This document shows, piece by piece, positions 1 through 12,961 of a stretch of 64,000 nucleotides of DNA (position 1 is its first letter; every line of letters starts with the position of its first letter). The notes below the pieces were generated by a model. That model was given only the letters and a program-made list of their open reading frames with translations, had not been told where the DNA came from and ran no database searches. The DNA is from Tubiluchus corallicola (taxonomy: Eukaryota; Priapulida; Priapulimorpha; Priapulimorphida; Tubiluchidae): NCBI GenBank assembly GCA_030141605.1, contig JAQGDQ010000004.1, positions 312,001 to 376,000 on the forward strand, written 5' to 3'. A program made the position numbers and the translations under genes.

Positions 1-3000
1 ATTTCTTAGTTCCCCAAGAAAATATCTTCACATAAATATCTTTGGCCAATATCGTGACGAATTATCTGATATTCAGGCAGTAAAATGTTACATATCCGGC
101 GAAAAGGTTATCGCGCTTCCTATATTTAACTCAAATTTAATATAAAAAATAAGATTAATTTTAAGTGTGAAATCTGTTTTACTGGAGGAATTAAAGTGCA
201 CATTGTGTAGCTAATTGTGACCAGCAGTTATACAAATTATAGGGTTTGTTTTTCGTTTTCTCGTCCTCCAGTAAGGAGCAAATATTTCAAAATTGTTTTA
301 TTTTTACAGTTCCCGCAATTTTAATATATTAAACACTTCCCTATAGCAAATTGGCTTCTTGGTCGAGGGAAAGAGCGACTTCTCATTATTTTTATACCTA
401 AGTAGCACGTTTCCAAACACAAAGCAAACATTAATACGCCGGTAATAAATGTTTTAAATATTCATTATTAAAGCAAGAATATTTGACCTTATGTAAATCT
501 TTCATGCCAAAACAGCAGATTATTACAGTGTCAGAAATTTTAATGAAAAATTATTTTGTCCTGGCTAAAACGATGATTTTGTGAATGACTTTTACCAAAT
601 GATATAACTGAAACAAAAAAGATATTATTAATACAGATCATTAAAATGCATTTAATTTTAGGTTTGTACCGTCATTATTATAACAGTTTTACACATTTTA
701 TTGTATCTGTGATTAGCTGCGATGCTGTGTATCTTGTTGTTTAGTCCTTAAATTCGTGTTTAATTTTTGTTAAATTTGTGCTTGTTTTCAAGTTGAACAA
801 GCACATTGTTTGGCTCTGCAAATCTTCACTCTAGTGCAGTCTTGGGCTAACGTTAAAATTAGAATTCTCTATGCGCCTCCTCCAAGACCACACAGAGGAA
901 ATCAGGCACAGGAAACTTAATAAGCTTTCCACACAGTTCATACAACAGTAATTATTTCTTCTAATATCCTTCTACTGGGACTTATAACAGCACTGCTTGT
1001 TTAGCAGTAAGACGAATTCCGTTTAGATTATTAAAAGTTGAATTACCCTACGCATAATGAGCCAATTGTCACCTAATTGATAATGAATACAGGTGCAATT
1101 AATAACCCGCTGATTTAATTTCCTTAATCTTGGACATGTTAACACAGATTGCAATAATGGGATTTTTCTTAGCAACCTTATTACGAGGGATGTAAGTGAA
1201 TTTTGTAAACGCAGTAATTACATACTGTGCTTGTTTAATTTGAATGAAAATAAACTATTTGATTTACAAAGAGATGGGGCCATCTATCTTGCACTAGCCG
1301 CCGGTAATGTAATCTGTGCATTAATAACAGGCTAAAAACGCAAAAGCAGTACAAATGAGTTTTGAATATGAATTTTTCGTAAAGAGCGTCTGGAAATTGA
1401 TTTGAACATAGTGAAAAGCATTTGGGTGCTAAACTTGCAACACCCTTAAATGTACGTGACATCTGAATGCATATTATTTGTCCTATTTATTTTAGCCTTC
1501 TTGCATATTAAGTCAAAATTTATAGGAAGAGTACTGTAATGTGTATTGCGGTGACCCACTCGTTAAATTTCTTTCTGCTGCTCCCTGAGGAGTAGACTTA
1601 CACGTGTAACCGATAGTGATCTAATATGCATTGTGAATGATTTCTGATATAGGTCGAATGTTTGTTCGCATTTTTCGCTGTTTAGCTACATTTGTTCAGA
1701 TGAATGATGTGACACTATGCAAATCTACCACGGTTACGCGCTGCCAATTTCTGTAATTGAAATTTATGCAAATAATGGCGTGTTTAAAGTAACTTTTTAC
1801 CCATTCATTAACACGGAACCAGAAACCAAGTGTGAGAAGCCAAGTTTTAAACATATATATAAGGCTTTTAATAACAAAGTAATTCGCATGCTTTTAGATA
1901 CCCTTCAGTATTACTGTTCTGCTAAAACCATGCATGCACATCTTGATCTCGGAGTATCCTACTTCGATGGCTGTTTTATGGAAAAACATTTATAGCCTAT
2001 AATACCACTCTGTAGCCTCTAACAACCGAAAATAACTCGGTGCATGAAATATTTAATAGGATCGCATATTCCAACATAAAATTCACCAACATTACACAAA
2101 TCAGCTAAATATAAACATCTATTTGCGACTTGTTCGTAATATTTACTGTGTATTACTAGCTTATAAAAATTTATCGTAGATGTGTACGAATTTTGTTGTG
2201 TATATGACGTAGGGGGTTTTACTTCACATGTTTGACATGGACTTTACCTGTAATAAAGCAGTTCTGCCTTGTCTTATCTTATCTTATATTATTTTATCTA
2301 GCTATGAATAGGCCTATGGTATTGAAGAAGAGGCTTGATGTAGATCGATACATTAATAATCAAAGGACTAACGTGCTGATAGCGCGATATGCTAAAGCAC
2401 ATATTGTACAAATCACGTATCCACTTCATTGGCAAAAAAGAAGCAGCCATCAAGTTGCAACTGCTGTTAATTGATTACTTATAATTACACTAAAATACTA
2501 TTTTGTTGAATCACAACAACTGATATATGTACAGAATAATGAATTGTCAGTTTGTGTCAACTTTTCTAATATTTTCTTTCTTTGTTCGTTGCTACCTGTC
2601 TCTCATTCTGTCGTCATTTCCTCGTACTTGAACTTGGAGGTATTGGATAGACCTACAAAAGACTGTACTTTATGGTCGAGGCAGGTAAATACCCCACATC
2701 ACGACTATAATCGCTTAGTGCTTACCATGCACTTCAGAACTCTTAATTTCGCACAGAAATCCCACCGCTCTCCAAACGAGGAAGAAGCTAATTTTTCAGC
2801 TCGTTGATGGGAATAATTAGCAGGTAACACCGTGAAGCGTACCTCTATATACAATATAGTAGTTTGCAATAGATTTTACATTGTGAGGAGGATAGAGTAC
2901 AGATACAGTACTCACTGCTGAGTCACTGTGTTTGCGAGAAAACACTGTTTTATGTTCACAGAAGAAATTACAGGGTGCAACAATTCCATTACATTGTGGC

Positions 3001-3605
3001 CAGAAAAGCAACTAATATTCCGAGTTTAACCCTTTAGGGTCGCAATAGCTGGGCTGATTTCCAAACCGATACGCGCTATCCGAAGCCTACTTTTTGTTTT
3101 GAGGATAGGTAATGAATAATACAAACGATAGGTAGAGAAAAATGGGTTAGTTAAAAAGTTTAAATATCGCTAAGCAAATTAAGTAAATTTTTAACAACGA
3201 TGTTTACCGTTTAGGCGTTCGGTAGAGTTAAGAAATCATTAAACTTCTGATATTCTCTTTATGCAGAGAGGGCGACCGTCCGCTGCCAGACAGTTGCACC
3301 CACTCACCAATAAAACTGTTGAAATTTCCATTTTCCATCTTGGTATAAAATTTTCCGACATTAATCTTACGGAACGATTTTGAAAATTGCCTATATTATG
3401 CTGCGAGCCAATAAGAAAAGTGAATAATTCTAAATTCCAAAAAGATGCAATCAGTTTTAGTAAATTGTTTTGTCATGCACTTAACTGAATGATAATAAGT
3501 TAATAACTTAGTGTGTTATATATTGTAGCATATAGTGCAAAAAATTGTTACTGACGTCAGGAAGTCGCACTTGAAAATAAGTTTTCTTTAACCAGCTTGC
3601 TTATT
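1..3605. other. Non-coding AT-rich stretch
   Basis: No open frame here has coding character: all are under 95 codons and none shows a motif I recognise. A short imperfect TCTTA run lies near 2,266-2,290. The part around 1,060-1,135 packs several ATTA/TAAT homeodomain-type cores with a CAGGTG E-box and is listed as a weak regulatory candidate. Nothing else stands out. Confidence 0.6.
1060..1135. promoter_or_regulatory. Possible homeodomain/E-box site cluster (weak)
   Basis: About 75 bases contain closely spaced TAAT/ATTA/CAATTA cores together with CCAATTG and CAGGTG words. Such clustering is seen in developmental enhancers, but short AT-rich cores are expected by chance in this base composition. 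Conservation in a related genome would be needed to take it seriously. Confidence 0.15.
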
Positions 3606-3690
3606 TAAATAAATAAATAAATAAAGACGAAAGAGAAGGAAAGAAGGAAAGATAGAAAGAAAGAAATAAATAAATAAAGAAAGAAAGAAT
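3606..3690. repeat. A/G-rich compound microsatellite (AAAT)n/(GAAA)n
   Basis: An AAAT array passes into imperfect GAAA/GGAA units and back to AAAT, then GAAA. The strand is almost pure purine plus T. It is a simple repeat with no coding content. Confidence 0.85.
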
Positions 3691-6276
3691 AGGTTGGACA
3701 ATTAAATTAATTGGGACACCTCTTAAAACACATAGTACATTTATACAAATTTTGGACCTGTCTGAATGAAAAATCTTAGTAAGTAATACTTTCTATTTTT
3801 TCATTAGATGGCGCTACACGTTGGGCTCAGTTTGACACAGCGACATATTTATAGCACGGTGTCACCATCTACAAATTCGATTTCGTAGAAGCCATAATGA
3901 CTACAAATATTAATCTAGCGAAAAGAATTCGCATTCATGATTTCTCCTTAAGCAATAGAGCCACTAAAATTCTTGACCAACTAAAATAAATACTACAAAA
4001 CTTATCTTCAGTATTATGCATTGACTAGTAGCAGCAAGGAGACTATCAGTATAACCTCCTACGCTGCATCAAAAAGAAAGCTTTGTGCGAATATATTACA
4101 AAAAAAAGATAATGCTAAAATCATTAGAAGCATTATGTTATTTTTAAAGTATTCTAAACCATGAAAAATTTCCAGTAGCATTATCATCTACCAGTAACTC
4201 AGTCATTCCTACGATGGACTTTTGTGTTTTTTTTCAGTTGTTGCGACACTACTTTTCGTCTCCTATGTGATTAATTTCTATGCAAAGTCAGCTAACAAAA
4301 AGCCAGTTTAAGAAGTTCTTCGTGAAACGTATCAGAATGCATGCGCATTATTTTTAGTGAGAAGTGCTTATAAAAGTTGCAGTCTGTACCCAGGAATCCC
4401 CATTGATTTCTTACAATGGTTTATGACGCATCATCATCTAATTGCCTAGATTCAGCCACAATCTATTACATTATAATGTAGATTCTTAAATTACCGTATT
4501 TACCAGTACTATCAATACACAATGACTATAAACTAAGTATCAAATTCCAGTCTCTCATTCAACAATTATTTCCTCATCACACAATGAAATTTTGAAATGA
4601 AGTCGAATTGTTCAACGCAGAAATGCTTGGCGCCCCATTTCTTCTTTCTTCCCGTTTATGCTTAAAATGGCACGAAGTTAATTATTTCTTGCAAATGTCG
4701 TAAAACTATATTATTTCCTGTGAGTCTGTTCAAGTTAATTTTCTTTTCTGTTAATGCTGTCTTTGCTATTAGATTGTCGCGATGTTGAAGATATCACTCG
4801 ATATCACTTTTCGTTTAGAATCTTGGATTGCTTGAAATTTATTTTAAACAATTTTTGTACGTCTAGTCTACGTCTTTAAAAGACTACGATAGATTAAATG
4901 CATGCATATTTTAGAGACCAGCTGCTCAGTGTTCGCATGTTCAATTCTTAGAGCCACTCTGTCGTTTAAAATTGAGGTTGGTTCGTCGCTATACAAAAAT
5001 ATGAGATAGTTTTGAGAGTAGTGAGAATGATAGAGCTTTCTAATTGCAGGCCATTGTTTACTACGGCCGTTACAGTCCTGTCTGCAAATTAGGAATTAAA
5101 ATAACTCGATCGCCTTCAACAATCACAGGTCGCACTCTTGTAATTCAGGTAAATAAAAGCGGTTTTTAAGCTAAATAAAATAAAAAAATTAACGGTAGAC
5201 CTCAGTTATTACCATGAACTTGTATTACATTATGTGTTTGTAACACCGAATGCGTTTGTAGTTACTATCCTGTACCCACTTTTTGAATTTATGTACTCAC
5301 GGTGCAGCTATCTGCAAATTACCTAACATTTCAAATGTAAGTTTTTCTTAATCTGCTTTATCGTACACTGGATGCCGCTACCAAGACTTTGTTACTTACC
5401 GTGCATGCCCCACTTTCATGATTCTTCTTGTACGTATTCGTCTTCTTCAAAGACGAAAGCATGCATCACACAGTTTTTTATGCAGTCTGCGCGATGCTGC
5501 TGCCAAAATATGATTTGCTTTGAGAGAATAATTACTTTATTGCATTTCTTATTCATCCGGTAATTCGATACAAAGTATTTTATGTTGTTATTCTTAATTT
5601 AAGCTGCGGCACTCTTGCTACGTAACTCCTACTAACAACATGAATATAGTACATCAAATTCAGAAGACAGATAAATTGCTTGCCCGTGGCTTAGTCAGCC
5701 CATTCAGTGCATTCTATATATGCATTATTATTATTGTTGCAACATTTTATGTGAAACTGTAGTGAGCGATGTTATAGTTTTACAACTAGCTAATACATTT
5801 TCATTTATATTATGTGTAGTGAAATTTGGCTTTTGTTATGATAAAACAAGTCGTATAATACAGCATTAGCTCGATTGCTGCACTTTCTCGTGGTGATATT
5901 ATTGTTGCATGCGAGGATCGTATCTGACCAATCAACGCGATTGCTGTGTAATGATATTAGGGTGGGGCGATATCCCTTAATGAATTGCGTGTCACGAGAC
6001 TAAGCATAATAAGTTTCACGCAGTGACAGCTGTAAATTTTGACACAACAAATTTGACTCGAAAATACACTCTGCTCTTTCTAATTATGCCCAAAATTCCA
6101 CTTTATTATAGAATTCCACAACTGGTTTATTGGCCTGAATGTATTCGCTGAGAGTGCACATTGAGATAGTCTACTAACAATGAGATGGTTTATCAACAAT
6201 GAACAGTCGATTCATTTCGGGATGAACTGTATACACTGACAATATCTGTTCATTTTAAGGCAGTTTACGTACTTAT
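3691..6276. other. Non-coding AT-rich stretch
   Basis: No supported gene. A TAGATGGCGC word at 3,805-3,814 belongs to a word family that recurs in the window. A short open segment near 3,897-3,990 has a helix-turn-helix-like flavour but is too short and broken to call a transposase. The rest shows no recognisable feature. Confidence 0.55.
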
Positions 6277-6287
6277 AATGTCATGCA
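6277..6287 (+). repeat. Left target-site duplication of the 5S SINE
   Basis: The 11 bases AATGTCATGCA are repeated exactly at 6,830-6,840 and immediately flank the GC-rich element between them. This is the expected footprint of LINE-mediated (target-primed) insertion and fixes both ends of the element. Confidence 0.85.
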
Positions 6288-6404
6288 CTACGGCTAAATC
6301 ACGTTGAAAACACCGGTTCTCGTCTGATCACCGAAGTTAAGCAATTTAGAGCCTGGTTAGTACTTGGATGGGTGACCGCCTAGGAATACCAGGTGCTGTA
6401 GGCT
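6288..6404 (+). ncRNA. 5S rRNA-like SINE head with internal Pol III promoter
   Basis: The segment aligns by eye to 5S rRNA from the stem I 5' strand through CACCGGTTCTCGTC, GATCACCGAAGTTAAGCAA, AGTACTTGGATGGGTGACCG and the closing GTGCTGTAGGCTT. It departs in the loop after AAGCAA (TTTAGAG, where arthropods usually have CGTCGGG). The first two or three bases of 5S are absent from the element itself, although GCA of the target duplication happens to resemble them. It lacks a T-tract terminator, so it is the promoter of the SINE and not a functional ribosomal gene. Confidence 0.85.
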
Positions 6405-6829
6405 TGCGGGATGCCAACACTGTATCTCGACACTAGGCGGAGGATCTGCACAAGCAGCCAACGGCTAGAGGGCGGACGAGGTCAAGTGACCCAACAGCCA
6501 TGTGTAGAGGAGTAAACCCAAATCAGGAGTGGAGCCCCGAAGGCGGACCAGTGCAGCATGCTCACTGACTCCGGTAGCTCCTGCAGCCAACCTGGTGCCA
6601 AACGTATAGCTCCGCTTTCTTTTGGACTACACCAGGGAGGAAGAGAGGGGGTTCCTGTTGTCTGGGCAACACAGGATTTCCATACACCTTGCCCAGGCGT
6701 GCGCTCTGGAGACGTCCAAGGATCGGATTGCTCAGCCACAGTCGACGCTACAGCTCCATCAATGTGATCAATAACTGACCTCTTGGCGCACACTCCATTG
6801 TCTCCCGAGACAGAAGGATGCCAACAACA
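6288..6829 (+). mobile_element. 5S rRNA-derived SINE, 542 bp, with target-site duplication
   Basis: The first ~117 bases (to about 6,404) follow a metazoan 5S rRNA almost end to end. They include the internal RNA polymerase III promoter: a box A-like AAGTTAAGCAA near 6,334 and the box C block GGATGGGTGACC near 6,367-6,378. The T-run that ends a real 5S gene is missing after CTGTAGGCTT. Instead a GC-rich body of about 425 bases continues to a short CAACAACAA tail. A perfect 11 bp direct repeat flanks the unit. A 5S head, a body, a short A-rich tail and a target duplication define the SINE3-type (5S-headed) class of retroposon. A LINE partner would supply the enzymes in trans. The open frames inside it (69 codons +, 103 codons -) are by-products of its high GC content and show no known domain. 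The intact duplication and readable 5S head suggest a fairly young copy. I cannot name the family. Confidence 0.85.
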
Positions 6830-6840
6830 AATGTCATGCA
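6830..6840 (+). repeat. Right target-site duplication of the 5S SINE
   Basis: Exact second copy of AATGTCATGCA, following the CAACAACAA tail of the element. Confidence 0.85.
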
Positions 6841-7775
6841 GAATTTATGATATAACCTATTAATTCAGATTTTGTAAACAGGTATAGAAAAAGAAATAGG
6901 CTACAGAGGTCCGAGCTGAAAAAACATATGTTTTCTTCCGAAAAATGTAAAAAAATGTAAGAAAAAGTGATCATCTGACAAGCTTGAAGATAAGGTCTAA
7001 ATTTAAAATAACCGTTATAGTAGTAGGACAGCCGCTTAGCCTGTTAATATTAAATTTAGAGGAAGATGAAGTAAGCATTCGATACGACTAAATTTCCCCC
7101 AAAGAGCCGGCTACTAAATAAGTACTTTTTCGTTTTGCCACTCGTTTATGAAATTCTGTCATAAATATGCATTTGCCGAGCAACGTATTATGCAAATATT
7201 CACTCCTCATCTCATTACTGCCCTGTCTTATACTAAAATCGGAAATCTATATACATAATGGGTCTTATATTTGTATCCTAACTTAGCTGTAGACTGGCAT
7301 GTGTTAATAATCAAAGGTTGAACTTAACCTTGCTAACGTTGCACCTTTAGAACTACAGAATTCACGTGAAAGGCCTCTATGTACCACACCGCATCTAGTA
7401 AACATGAATTACAAATGCACTTTCCTGTGGTGTTTATTGCTAATCAATATATGTAGCACTATAAAAGAGACCTTGATAGATTATATTGACCGAAACCAAC
7501 GATAACACGGTACCTTTGCTCGAAATTTTGTAACTGTGCTAAGCATATGTTTTTTATCTATGACAAACAGAGTATCGTTTTGAAATAAAAATTTGAAGTT
7601 TCCACTTGAACCTGCAGCAGTAAGCGGCTAGTTTATTTTCATTTAGCGCTTCGGCAGCTAGCTCAACATAGTAGATCATAAATACAGGCTGCTTCAAAAA
7701 CAATCAGGTACAGTTTAGGTTACACATAGTATCACATTATCATAAGTTTATAATCTCACTACAATAGTGAATCTC
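6841..7775. other. Non-coding AT-rich stretch
   Basis: No coding frame, structural RNA or repeat recognised between the SINE and the foldback-like element. Confidence 0.6.
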
Positions 7776-8805
7776 GCATTTCACTTCAGTGGTACAATTT
7801 GCCAGTAATACAATTCGCCAGTACATACTTCGCCGGTAGTACATTTTCGCCAGTACACACTTATCCAGTGGTACACCACGTTGTTACAGTATCCATTAAC
7901 AAATGCACGTTTCGCCATTGGTACATTTCGCTAGTGAAAATTCTCTTCTGCATTCGGCATCATATTTAACAAATGTTTCAGTTCGCCCGTAGTACAGTTC
8001 GCCAGTGTACATTTTGTTAGTAAAAATGTTGTAATTTGGTTAAAACCAGTATACAATTTTTATTTATTTAGTTACAGTCTATTTAGTTATTTACTTATTT
8101 AATTATTTGATTACTAAGGTTATCTAGATTACTAACCAATAAGTTTACTGAGCACTTACTATTACTAAGCGGCAAAAAGAAAAGCAGACAAACAAAGTTG
8201 AAATTTTTTACATTTTGTGTCTGTATATCTTTGTCTAGCTTTGAGGTTTTTATCATCTGTTTTAGAAAGACGAATGTTCTAGAATATAGCACAGAAGTTT
8301 TGTTGGCGAAATGTATACTGCCAAAATGTACTACTGACGAAGGAATTAGATACTTTCAAGTTTGCTAAACTACATAAAGGAATAAGGTAATAACATATAG
8401 CAGAAAAATTCTACTGCCGAAAGGTACCACTGACGAACCAATTTCTTATACGGTAAGGTAACAACTTAGCTGGAAACTTTACTGACGCAGTGTACCACTG
8501 GCCAAAAATGTACCATTGGCGAAGTGTACCACTAGCGAACAGAAATAGCAGGGAAGCATTATTGGCAAACTGTACCACTTGCGAAGGGTGTGTTGGGAAA
8601 ACATACCACTTACCAACTGAAACAATTTGTTAAATGTTAAAGTAATAGCATAAAAGAGATTTTATTAGCGAAGCGTACTACTGACAAACTACCACGGGCA
8701 ATGTGTACCACTGGCGAAATGTTTCAATGGCGACCTACACCACTGGCAAAGTGTGCCATTAGCAAACTGTACCACTGGCGATATGGGTGGATACCAGTGA
8801 AATGC
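7776..8805. mobile_element. Foldback-like element with inverted arms of a ~15 bp repeat unit
   Basis: The left arm (about 7,776-8,025) carries roughly ten degenerate copies of TTCGCCAGTGGTACA. The right arm (about 8,295-8,805) carries the reverse complement, TGTACCACTGGCGAA, about twenty times. The arms match beyond the unit itself: the left segment around 7,910-8,000 (TTCGCTAGTGAAAATTC, then ATTTAACAAATGTTTCAG) is the imperfect reverse complement of the right segment around 8,600-8,690. The outer ends also pair, GCATTTCAC at 7,776 with GTGAAATGC ending at 8,805. The ~270 bp AT-rich centre has no transposase-like frame. Long inverted arms built of internal tandem repeats with no coding sequence are the signature of foldback transposons, so any transposition would need an enzyme in trans. 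No clear target duplication is visible and the arms are diverged, so the copy is probably old. Confidence 0.65.
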
Positions 8806-10122
8806 ACTTTCAAATGGATATAAGATCTCGCATACATAGTCTGTTTTGATGGCCACTTGAAAAAAACGGCAGACTCTTAAAATACAACCTTTTTACTGTG
8901 GCCTAGCCTTCGCGGTTTTAATCTGTTAAGCAGTTAAATAATCTAAATTGCTGAGTGTATCTAAAACCTCGGGGTTTAGGCAGCCAAGTCAACATTTCTT
9001 GCCACCAATTGACAAATACCCCCCCCCCCCCCCAAGATCAGTTTTAGGTGCATTTTTATCAGTTAACTGGTCCGGAAATGAATGACAATTCAATTAAAAA
9101 TAGTAAAGCAGCTCACCAATGGCTATCTTAATAAAATAATGTCTAAAATGTCGTTCATACTTTTAAGTAAACAGTGTAGAATACTTGCTGGTCTTAATCG
9201 TGAGTAACGTGCCCAAAATTGACTTCGGTAATTGTATTTTATGTCGTTGCTGTAATACTGAATCAATCGTATAACATCAAAAAAGGTCATAGCTAGTTGT
9301 TATGAGCCCTCTCCTCCGCTTTGTTGCTAAGTGTACGTCAGCCATCCACACATACGTTTTGCTGGCGCGATCAGAATACTACAGAATGATTAAAAATGAT
9401 TAAAAATCATTGTGTTCGTTGGTTTCACTCTCCAAATGGGATCTTACTTTATTCTGTCTTTCTGGTTTAACACGTAACACAGCGTTTACCATAATAGAAC
9501 ACGGACTTATCAGCAAACAATCACGGAACAGAATTAACTACCTCCAAGACCGAGAGCAAGTACCCAAACCAGATTGCCAGTGAAACTATATAAAATGGTG
9601 GCAAACTTGTGTTAGTTCAATTAGAAATCAATTTAACGCGGGCCTGATTTTTTTTAATTAAACTGACTAGATAGACTTTGAACGGTCACTCACGTGCTCT
9701 GGACTGAGTTGTTTAAGATTCAGGTCCAGCCTTGCCGACCACATGATCAATACAGCTCCAGTTGCATTCAAGTCTGGAATTAAAATTGTCAGCTAACAGA
9801 GTGTTCATCATCCTCGTGCACAATTGATTAACACTTCAGAGATGCCGCCATTACTGCCAATCTTTATGAATTCACTGATTAAAAGCTATTCCGCCTATGA
9901 TATCTTGAAATTGAGTATCCATTTTCTGCATAATTTGTCTGACTGATTAAAGTTATATGAGTCAAATCTTAAGAATAATGCTTTATGTCAGTTAAAGCTT
10001 ATCGTTTTGAAGAGGATCTTATTCCTAGCATCAGGTGACACATTTGTCACAATCATATGTGCATAAACGACGTCATTGGCTGGATCTCAACTTACTGCAA
10101 TTGTGGTTTCGCTAACAGAGCA
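8806..10122. other. Non-coding stretch including a poly(C) run
   Basis: Contains no supported gene. The single notable item is a run of 15 C at 9,019-9,033, unusual in this AT-rich background. Confidence 0.6.
9019..9033 (+). repeat. Poly(C)15 mononucleotide run
   Basis: Fifteen consecutive C bases. Length is likely to be polymorphic or prone to sequencing error. Confidence 0.9.
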
Positions 10123-10501
<379 letters not shown>

Positions 10502-10633
10502 ATTTTATCCCGCATTCAAATGACAATGCGACCGTCGTTAAGTGTCGCATTGCGAAAGCTTCGTGTGAAATCTCTTTGTGCAATCGCATGTATTGTGGTC
10601 AATTAAGAAGAGAATTTCTACATTTTTTACCAA

Positions 10634-10729
<96 letters not shown>

Positions 10730-10884
10730 CTCTTTCTCTCTCTCTTTCTTTCTCTCTCTTCGTCTCTCTTCTCTCGTATAGGTACACAACTTGAAAGGTA
10801 ACTTTCATAATCTTATGTTAGCTATATGGACTTACTCCTGACTGATAGATGTGCATACATAATATTTCTCGACTTAACTGTTGC
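10502..10884 (+). repeat. Tandem duplication, copy 2 (~383 bp, contains (CT)n)
   Basis: Second copy of the preceding unit. The (CT)n part (about 10,636-10,775) has a different length and interruption pattern. The flanking unique sequence is essentially identical, indicating a very recent duplication or an assembly duplication caused by the microsatellite. Confidence 0.9.
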
Positions 10885-12917
10885 AGTTGTTTATCATGCA
10901 GTTCCGTTTATTTTGTTATTTGGGGCATTTAGATTTCAGTGTTGAAAAGAAACAGGTTTTCAGTCAACGATCTAGTCTGTTGAAGCTGCAGCTATAACGT
11001 TACAGATAGGTACTATAAATAATACTGATGCATAGCCCCTAATAGCTGCGTATACTAAACATTATAACTTTATACTTTAAAACGCAGACTGCTTTGCCTG
11101 TTTTGTTTAAAGGAAAACATAACGATTTTTCAAACCACACCTCATTTTCGTCCATGGTTTAAAATGTATATTTTCTTTTACCTATAATAAATGCTGACTT
11201 AACCAAAGAATTTCTGGCCATTTTACCTTAGAAATTTATATTAATGACTGATGACGTTGGTGAGCACTCCGAACACGCCAAGGCGGATTGTGAGGATCAT
11301 TGTTCGGTTGCACCACCGTCTGATATATTACAAACAAATTTTAAGCTCACTATTTCAAATTTAAAGTATGCTGTTGTGTTTATTATTGATTTTGAGATGC
11401 TGACCAAAAGTTATAACCTACAAAACAGGCTCAGGACGTAGAATCAGGTTTTACAGAATAACGCAACACTTTTTTCCAGATGCAAACCCGTCTCATGATA
11501 TCTCATCTAGTTATGTACAATTTAGAACGGTCATCAACGAAACCTAAGAGAATTTGGCTTCAGCGATAATTATTCTTTAATGCAAGTCATTCTTAAAAAG
11601 GAATCATTCCTTTTCACTATTTTATACCTTACATCACCAACTAAGTTTAAATTTTGGTATACTATTTTCCTTTAATAATTATTAACCTTAATCTATACAT
11701 TCGGTTTTATGTCACCTAAGAGCCACCCGTTTAATTTAGCCGATAGTTTAAAGAGTTAAAAACGTGCCTTCCTTTAGTTGCATTTGCTGATTGCAAGTTT
11801 GGGACTTTATAAAAGCGTTTGTACAAAAAAACTGAGCCTGTCACAAAAAGGAGATTCTTGATTGCTTGTTTGTTCAAAAATTGACAGACAGCTCAGCTGG
11901 AATGTAAACGGATGAAGAGACGTCCAATAACATTTAATGAAGGAAGAATTTATGTTTGGTAAGCCAGCACATGCATCCATAGTTTCTGTAGTTCACTTCC
12001 ATGTACTTTGGTATTATAAATTAGTAACGTAGTCCAGTGATCGTAATTTTTGGGTGTAACTACTATGACTTGAAGTCGGTTGTGTGTGGTAACTGCACAA
12101 AGACATTCAAATGTATCCTATTAAAAGTTCAATGTAACTCATTAAGCCCGTGATTTCTCGGCAGTGTTTTTGAAGATATAGAATAAGAATCTAAAAGAAT
12201 TCAAATTTTACTAAATGAAAAGCCTCTGTGATTTTGATTCTACAGCTAAAAGATACAAAGATTCGATGTTATTTGCACTATGTTTTGTTGAATAGCTTTG
12301 TATTTGTCTTTTTTAAATATTTATTGCCGATTGGTACGGAAAAGATTTTAAAGTTTTTAATAAAAAGTTCTTGTACTATATTCCTCGTATATTTCTGATT
12401 TTATAACATAGTAGAATATTAGAGCAGTAGAACGATAAAAAATAATAATCAATTTTGTTTGAGCCATAAACTTTTCTTCGTATGTCGTTCTACCTTTTTA
12501 AGACATCAAAACTGGTTAAATGTGTTTTTTTTCAAATTAATATAATAAAAGTTTAGGCTATATAGTACATGCAAATCCCAAGAGTATTGGTTTGAATGTT
12601 GGATTACTTGGATGCTGTATTTCGCAGCCAATAAATGGCCAGAATTGTTCAACATTCTGTGCAGAAAATTGTTCTTGTAGTTTGTTTTATGGCCTGGATC
12701 TGGCAATATGGATTTTCGTTCAGTTTGATCGAAATCAGTTCTTCTAACAATTCGTATATGAGTTATGAAGCGCAAGCTACCTGCAAAAGGCCGTCTGAAA
12801 ACAGGAGAAATTTAAACAAATTACCGTTTTGGTGACAGCAATGTGGAATTATGTTAATTGTTGTTCTACTTTGAGCTGTCTTGGCAAAGTGAAGAAAACG
12901 ATGTGGACGTTGATGAA
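10885..12917. other. Non-coding AT-rich stretch
   Basis: No gene, structural RNA or repeat recognised. Short open frames here are below 90 codons and have no motif. Confidence 0.6.
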
Positions 12918-12961
12918 ATTATATATATATTATTATATTATTATTATATTATTATTATATT
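12918..12961. repeat. (AT)n/(ATT)n simple repeat
   Basis: Alternating AT passes into TATTAT units. Simple low-complexity sequence. Confidence 0.8.

Noticed and set aside
3691-4260. Possible Tc1/mariner-like remnant near GGTTGGACAATTAAATTAA and a short helix-turn-helix-like frame at 3,897
   Set aside because: No matching inverted end was found and the frame stops after about 31 codons with no catalytic residues visible.
5685-5715. Box A-like GTGGCTTAGTC
   Set aside because: No box B follows within tRNA distance and no tRNA fold is apparent.
6482-6793. 103-codon frame on the - strand and 69-codon frame on the + strand
   Set aside because: Both lie inside the GC-rich SINE body, where stop codons are rare. 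No protein motif.
7800-8800. CRISPR-like array of repeated 15-mers
   Set aside because: Units are degenerate, irregularly spaced and inverted between halves, and the DNA is eukaryotic. A foldback element explains it better.
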